Positions 61,681 to 64,000 of a stretch of DNA of 64,000 nt are shown piece by piece. The position numbers and the translations under genes were made by a program. Origin of the DNA: Chryseobacterium sp. S0630 (GTDB lineage Bacteria > Bacteroidota > Bacteroidia > Flavobacteriales > Weeksellaceae); NCBI RefSeq assembly GCF_024158915.1, contig NZ_JAMZGF010000014.1, positions 34,800 to 98,799 on the forward strand, read 5' to 3'. Numbering within the stretch: the first letter of the stretch is position 1; every line of letters starts with the position of its first letter. Below the pieces are notes generated by a model that saw nothing but the letters and a program-made list of their open reading frames with translations, had not been told where the DNA came from and ran no database searches.

Positions 61681-61778
61681 TTTTTTAAACGGTCCTATTC
61701 TTCAAAGTCTCTTTGGTTCGAATTAGCAAAAATTCTGAAAATTAGACAGAATAAGAAGATCTTGAAATAAAATCTAAC

Positions 61779-61812
61779 AAAATAGACTGTCTTATTCAGA
61801 CAGTCTATTTTT
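61779..61812. terminator. Bidirectional terminator between convergent genes
   Basis: AATAGACTGTC (61781-61791) pairs with GACAGTCTATT (61799-61809) around a 7-base loop, with A before and T after, between convergent genes ending at 61680 and 61833. Confidence 0.9.
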
Positions 61813-61832
61813 ATTACTTATTTTTTATTGGT

Positions 61833-63503
61833 TTATGGCCAGATCACCCCGGATTGTTTAGGGCTTGTCCATGGTTTTCCTGCAGGGCTTGTTCCCGGAT
61901 GGGCGGCAAGACATTCACTTACCCATGTAGCACCTACGGCATGAGATTTTACTTTTTTTACAGAGCAATAGGTAGTTCCGAAGTTATCTTTATACAGCTG
62001 ATAGTTGGGATAAGCTCCTTTAGCAACTAATTCTTCATCATTAAGAAGTTCAACATCATCACTCACTTCAGCCGGATAATCCACAACTGCACCCAGAACC
62101 CATGCTATGGAATCTCTGTTGTTTCCAGCCACCAGACTTGGCGGAGGACTGAGTGTAATCTTGATAGAAGATTTAGAATGATCTACAGAGTAGGAAGAAG
62201 AATAGGTAGATTCTTTAACGCTTGCCAACGGAATTCCTAAGAAAGAAAGCGTGGCAGAAGTAGACTGTTCAAAGGTTTTCTGAATGCTTTTATAATCTTC
62301 ACCTGTTACCGTGATTTCTACAGTAGGATAATTGGAAATTGCCACCCCGTTCAGTAATCCGAAAGGTCCTTCCGGTCCGAATTTCATCCCCGGATCCGGA
62401 GAAAACTTATACCCTGAGATATGTTTTTCTTCTTCTTTGTCTCTGCTGTTGATCTGAGCTTTACGAATTGGATCAAACCATGCCCAATACATATTGCTGG
62501 CAATATTAAAGTCTTTCGGTCCAAAGTTCACAAGCGTAACCCCTGTAAACATCATCGAGATCTGGATAGAGTTTTTGCTGATTGCAATATCTTCACTGAA
62601 ATAATTGGCATTACCTCCAATTCCTAAGGTAAAGAAATCAAAGATAGGAATAGAAAAACCAGTCTTCCCTTCTACGGAAACACTGAAACGGCTTTCAGAT
62701 TCACGGGTAACTTCCATATCGATCTGAGCTGTCTGAGCTGTATTTTTGAGCCCGTTTAAAATTTCGTTGAGCGGAGTGGTCACTTCAAAAGCCGGTAAAA
62801 TACTGTCGTCATTCAGCAGCAGTCCGCCATTCTCTTTTTTAGGGTTCTGTACATTCTTCAATGCTTTGGACAGATAACCGTTGTTCATCGTTACATTGTT
62901 CTGTAATGATATCGTAGCGCCCAGTGCATCCAGATAATTGGCTAAGACAGGGAGAATAGGTTTACCGCTTGCCGGGGTCTTATTCAGTAACGCATCAAGG
63001 TTATCACTCTTCTGAATCTGGTACAAAGTAGTGGAAGGATTCGCCCATTCCGTAGCAATTTTATCCATAATGATATCAATAGGCTGCATGGTATCGGTAG
63101 CTGGAGGAAGCGTATTATAAGCCGCTACCCAGGCATTAAGCAAAGCCATCTGCTGATCTGTAGCTCTTGTATGCGCATCATTCAATACAGCGGTATCTTC
63201 TACAGATAAAGAATAGTTGACTTTTGAGAAAGCATCAATAAAATAATTGGTAAACACCTGATCCAGCTGCACGGGCTCAGTATTAGCTCTAAGATTGGAA
63301 GAGATCCAGTCGTAAGTTTTCTTATTAAACTTCAGATTAGAAGGGTCCTGCCAGTAATAAGGAAAGTTTCCTTTACCATTGATGGTGATTGCAGACAGGT
63401 CTGAACTTAATACACTGGAAAGAATATCATTAGCTCTGTCTTTCAGTTCTGTAATAATTTGTGATGCTTCTACAAAGGGAGCAACATTTTCTGGATTTTT
63501 CAT
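61833..63503 (-). CDS. Protein of unknown function, 556 aa
   Basis: Best start is the ATG at 63503 (KNPENVAPFVEASQIITELK); the frame is open for 64 more codons upstream but with poor coding character. No signal peptide or membrane helix. The first 250 residues look mainly helical, then a beta-rich part with repeated Ser/Thr patterns (SATLSFLGIPLASV, YSSSYSVDHSKSSIKITLSP) and FFTLGIGGNANYFSEDIA. The C-terminus contains YQLYKDNFGTTYCSVKKVKS and ends in KPWTSPKQSGVIWP. I recognise no family. Similar layout to cytoplasmic toxin-like or phage-associated proteins cannot be excluded. Single gene, upstream of a 192-bp direct repeat. Confidence 0.75.
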   Translation of the reverse strand: MKNPENVAPFVEASQIITELKDRANDILSSVLSSDLSAITINGKGNFPYYWQDPSNLKFNKKTYDWISSNLRANTEPVQLDQVFTNYFIDAFSKVNYSLSVEDTAVLNDAHTRATDQQMALLNAWVAAYNTLPPATDTMQPIDIIMDKIATEWANPSTTLYQIQKSDNLDALLNKTPASGKPILPVLANYLDALGATISLQNNVTMNNGYLSKALKNVQNPKKENGGLLLNDDSILPAFEVTTPLNEILNGLKNTAQTAQIDMEVTRESESRFSVSVEGKTGFSIPIFDFFTLGIGGNANYFSEDIAISKNSIQISMMFTGVTLVNFGPKDFNIASNMYWAWFDPIRKAQINSRDKEEEKHISGYKFSPDPGMKFGPEGPFGLLNGVAISNYPTVEITVTGEDYKSIQKTFEQSTSATLSFLGIPLASVKESTYSSSYSVDHSKSSIKITLSPPPSLVAGNNRDSIAWVLGAVVDYPAEVSDDVELLNDEELVAKGAYPNYQLYKDNFGTTYCSVKKVKSHAVGATWVSECLAAHPGTSPAGKPWTSPKQSGVIWP

Positions 63504-63689
63504 GATAATAATATTGGTATGGTTCCTACTCTTTTCTTGGCTTTTCGGATGCTGCCGTTGTTCAGGGTTTTGAAGCTTCTTTTGAACATACCAAAGTAAC
63601 GACGAAAAAAAAGCAGATTTTAGGGTATAAATTTCCGATTTTGAAGCCAAGTATTTGTACTGTAGACGATAGGCATTTGTACGTATAAA

Positions 63690-64000
63690 AAACAACGCAT
63701 TATTTTAACCATAAGCCTCTGTGAAACTCTTTGTCATCCGTGGGAAAATATAAACCACAAAAGCCACAAAAGCTTTAAACACTTAAGTAAAATTTAGAGT
63801 ATATTATTTTGCATAATAAGTCCACATAAGTTTAAAAAATCTTTGATTTTTATCTTTTAAATTTTTAAAATGCTTGAGAATAAACAGTACATTACTTTAA
63901 ACATAAGCACCTGTGAAAATCTGTGTCATCCGTGGGAAAATATAAACCACAAAAGCCACAAAAGCTTTAAACACTTAAGTAAAATTTAGAGTATATTATT
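63690..64000. repeat. 192-bp direct repeat, reaching the window edge
   Basis: The stretch from about 63704 to 63808 recurs at 63896-64000 with a 192-base shift. From TCATCCGTGGG onward 75 bases are identical (63734-63808 and 63926-64000); the leading part (AACCATAAGC versus AAACATAAGC) differs at a few bases. The second copy is cut by the window end. Sequence AAACCACAAAAGCCACAAAA is in both copies. No reading frame. Confidence 0.8.

Noticed and set aside
63504..63695. N-terminal extension of the 556-aa protein
   Set aside because: Poor coding character, starts without a good signal; ATG at 63503 preferred.
1..64000. CRISPR array, tRNA, rRNA or integrase with attachment sites
   Set aside because: Looked for regular spaced repeats, cloverleaf ends and recombinase motifs; none seen by eye.

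Overview
The window looks like a chromosomal segment of an AT-rich flavobacterium (Bacteroidota), most likely Chryseobacterium or a close relative; this is inferred from gene content and style, not from a database match. Supporting signs are promoters of the Bacteroidota type (-7 box TAnnTTTG, no clear Shine-Dalgarno sites), PKD-domain and TonB-plug-like proteins, a LytTR regulator with a LytS-type kinase, a secreted PIG-L deacetylase next to an SSS symporter, and a REP-associated transposase (RAYT).

Left half, about 180-32600: a complete extracellular contractile injection system (eCIS; Afp/PVC/MAC-like phage-tail nanomachine). One long minus-strand operon runs from 23486 down to 180: tube terminator/cap (Afp16-like), three sheath paralogues interleaved with two identical tube proteins, a third tube protein, a 53-aa DUF5908-like protein, LysM adaptor, VgrG-like spike, PAAR tip, gp25, two large baseplate proteins, and two giant paralogous PKD-containing proteins that may be fibre or cell-binding components. 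A divergent plus-strand operon starts at 24048: a Cys-rich protein, tape measure protein, AAA+ ATPase, a 1268-aa cargo toxin, and three small genes, two of them paralogues, that look like immunity genes. The toxin carries a peptidoglycan-binding-like module, an annexin-like module, a hydrophobic core, a TNT-type NAD glycohydrolase domain, and then a further C-terminal domain of unknown, possibly metallopeptidase-like, type. Both operons share a near-identical 28-bp element placed exactly 31 bp upstream of their -7 boxes, which suggests one activator switches on the whole machine with its cargo.

Right half, about 32600-64000: ordinary accessory chromosome. It holds an alpha/beta hydrolase; a DUF2911 protein; an operon of a PIG-L deacetylase, a 34-aa membrane peptide and an SSS symporter; surface proteins with a QVG(I/F)NT start to the mature part, one of them with a nonsense codon at the end of its signal peptide; a ceramidase-like CREST membrane protein; three beta-lactamase-family serine hydrolases; a LytTR/LytS two-component system with a likely target operon (outer-membrane barrel plus secreted hydrolase) carrying matching operator repeats; a YtcJ-like amidohydrolase; an S41 peptidase; a membrane-anchored AraC regulator; a RAYT with REP palindromes and the remnant of a second copy; a small lipoprotein; and a 556-aa protein of unknown function. 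Dispersed inverted repeats, gene-end relics and a 192-bp direct repeat at the right edge show local rearrangement. No rRNA, tRNA, CRISPR array or integrase was seen.
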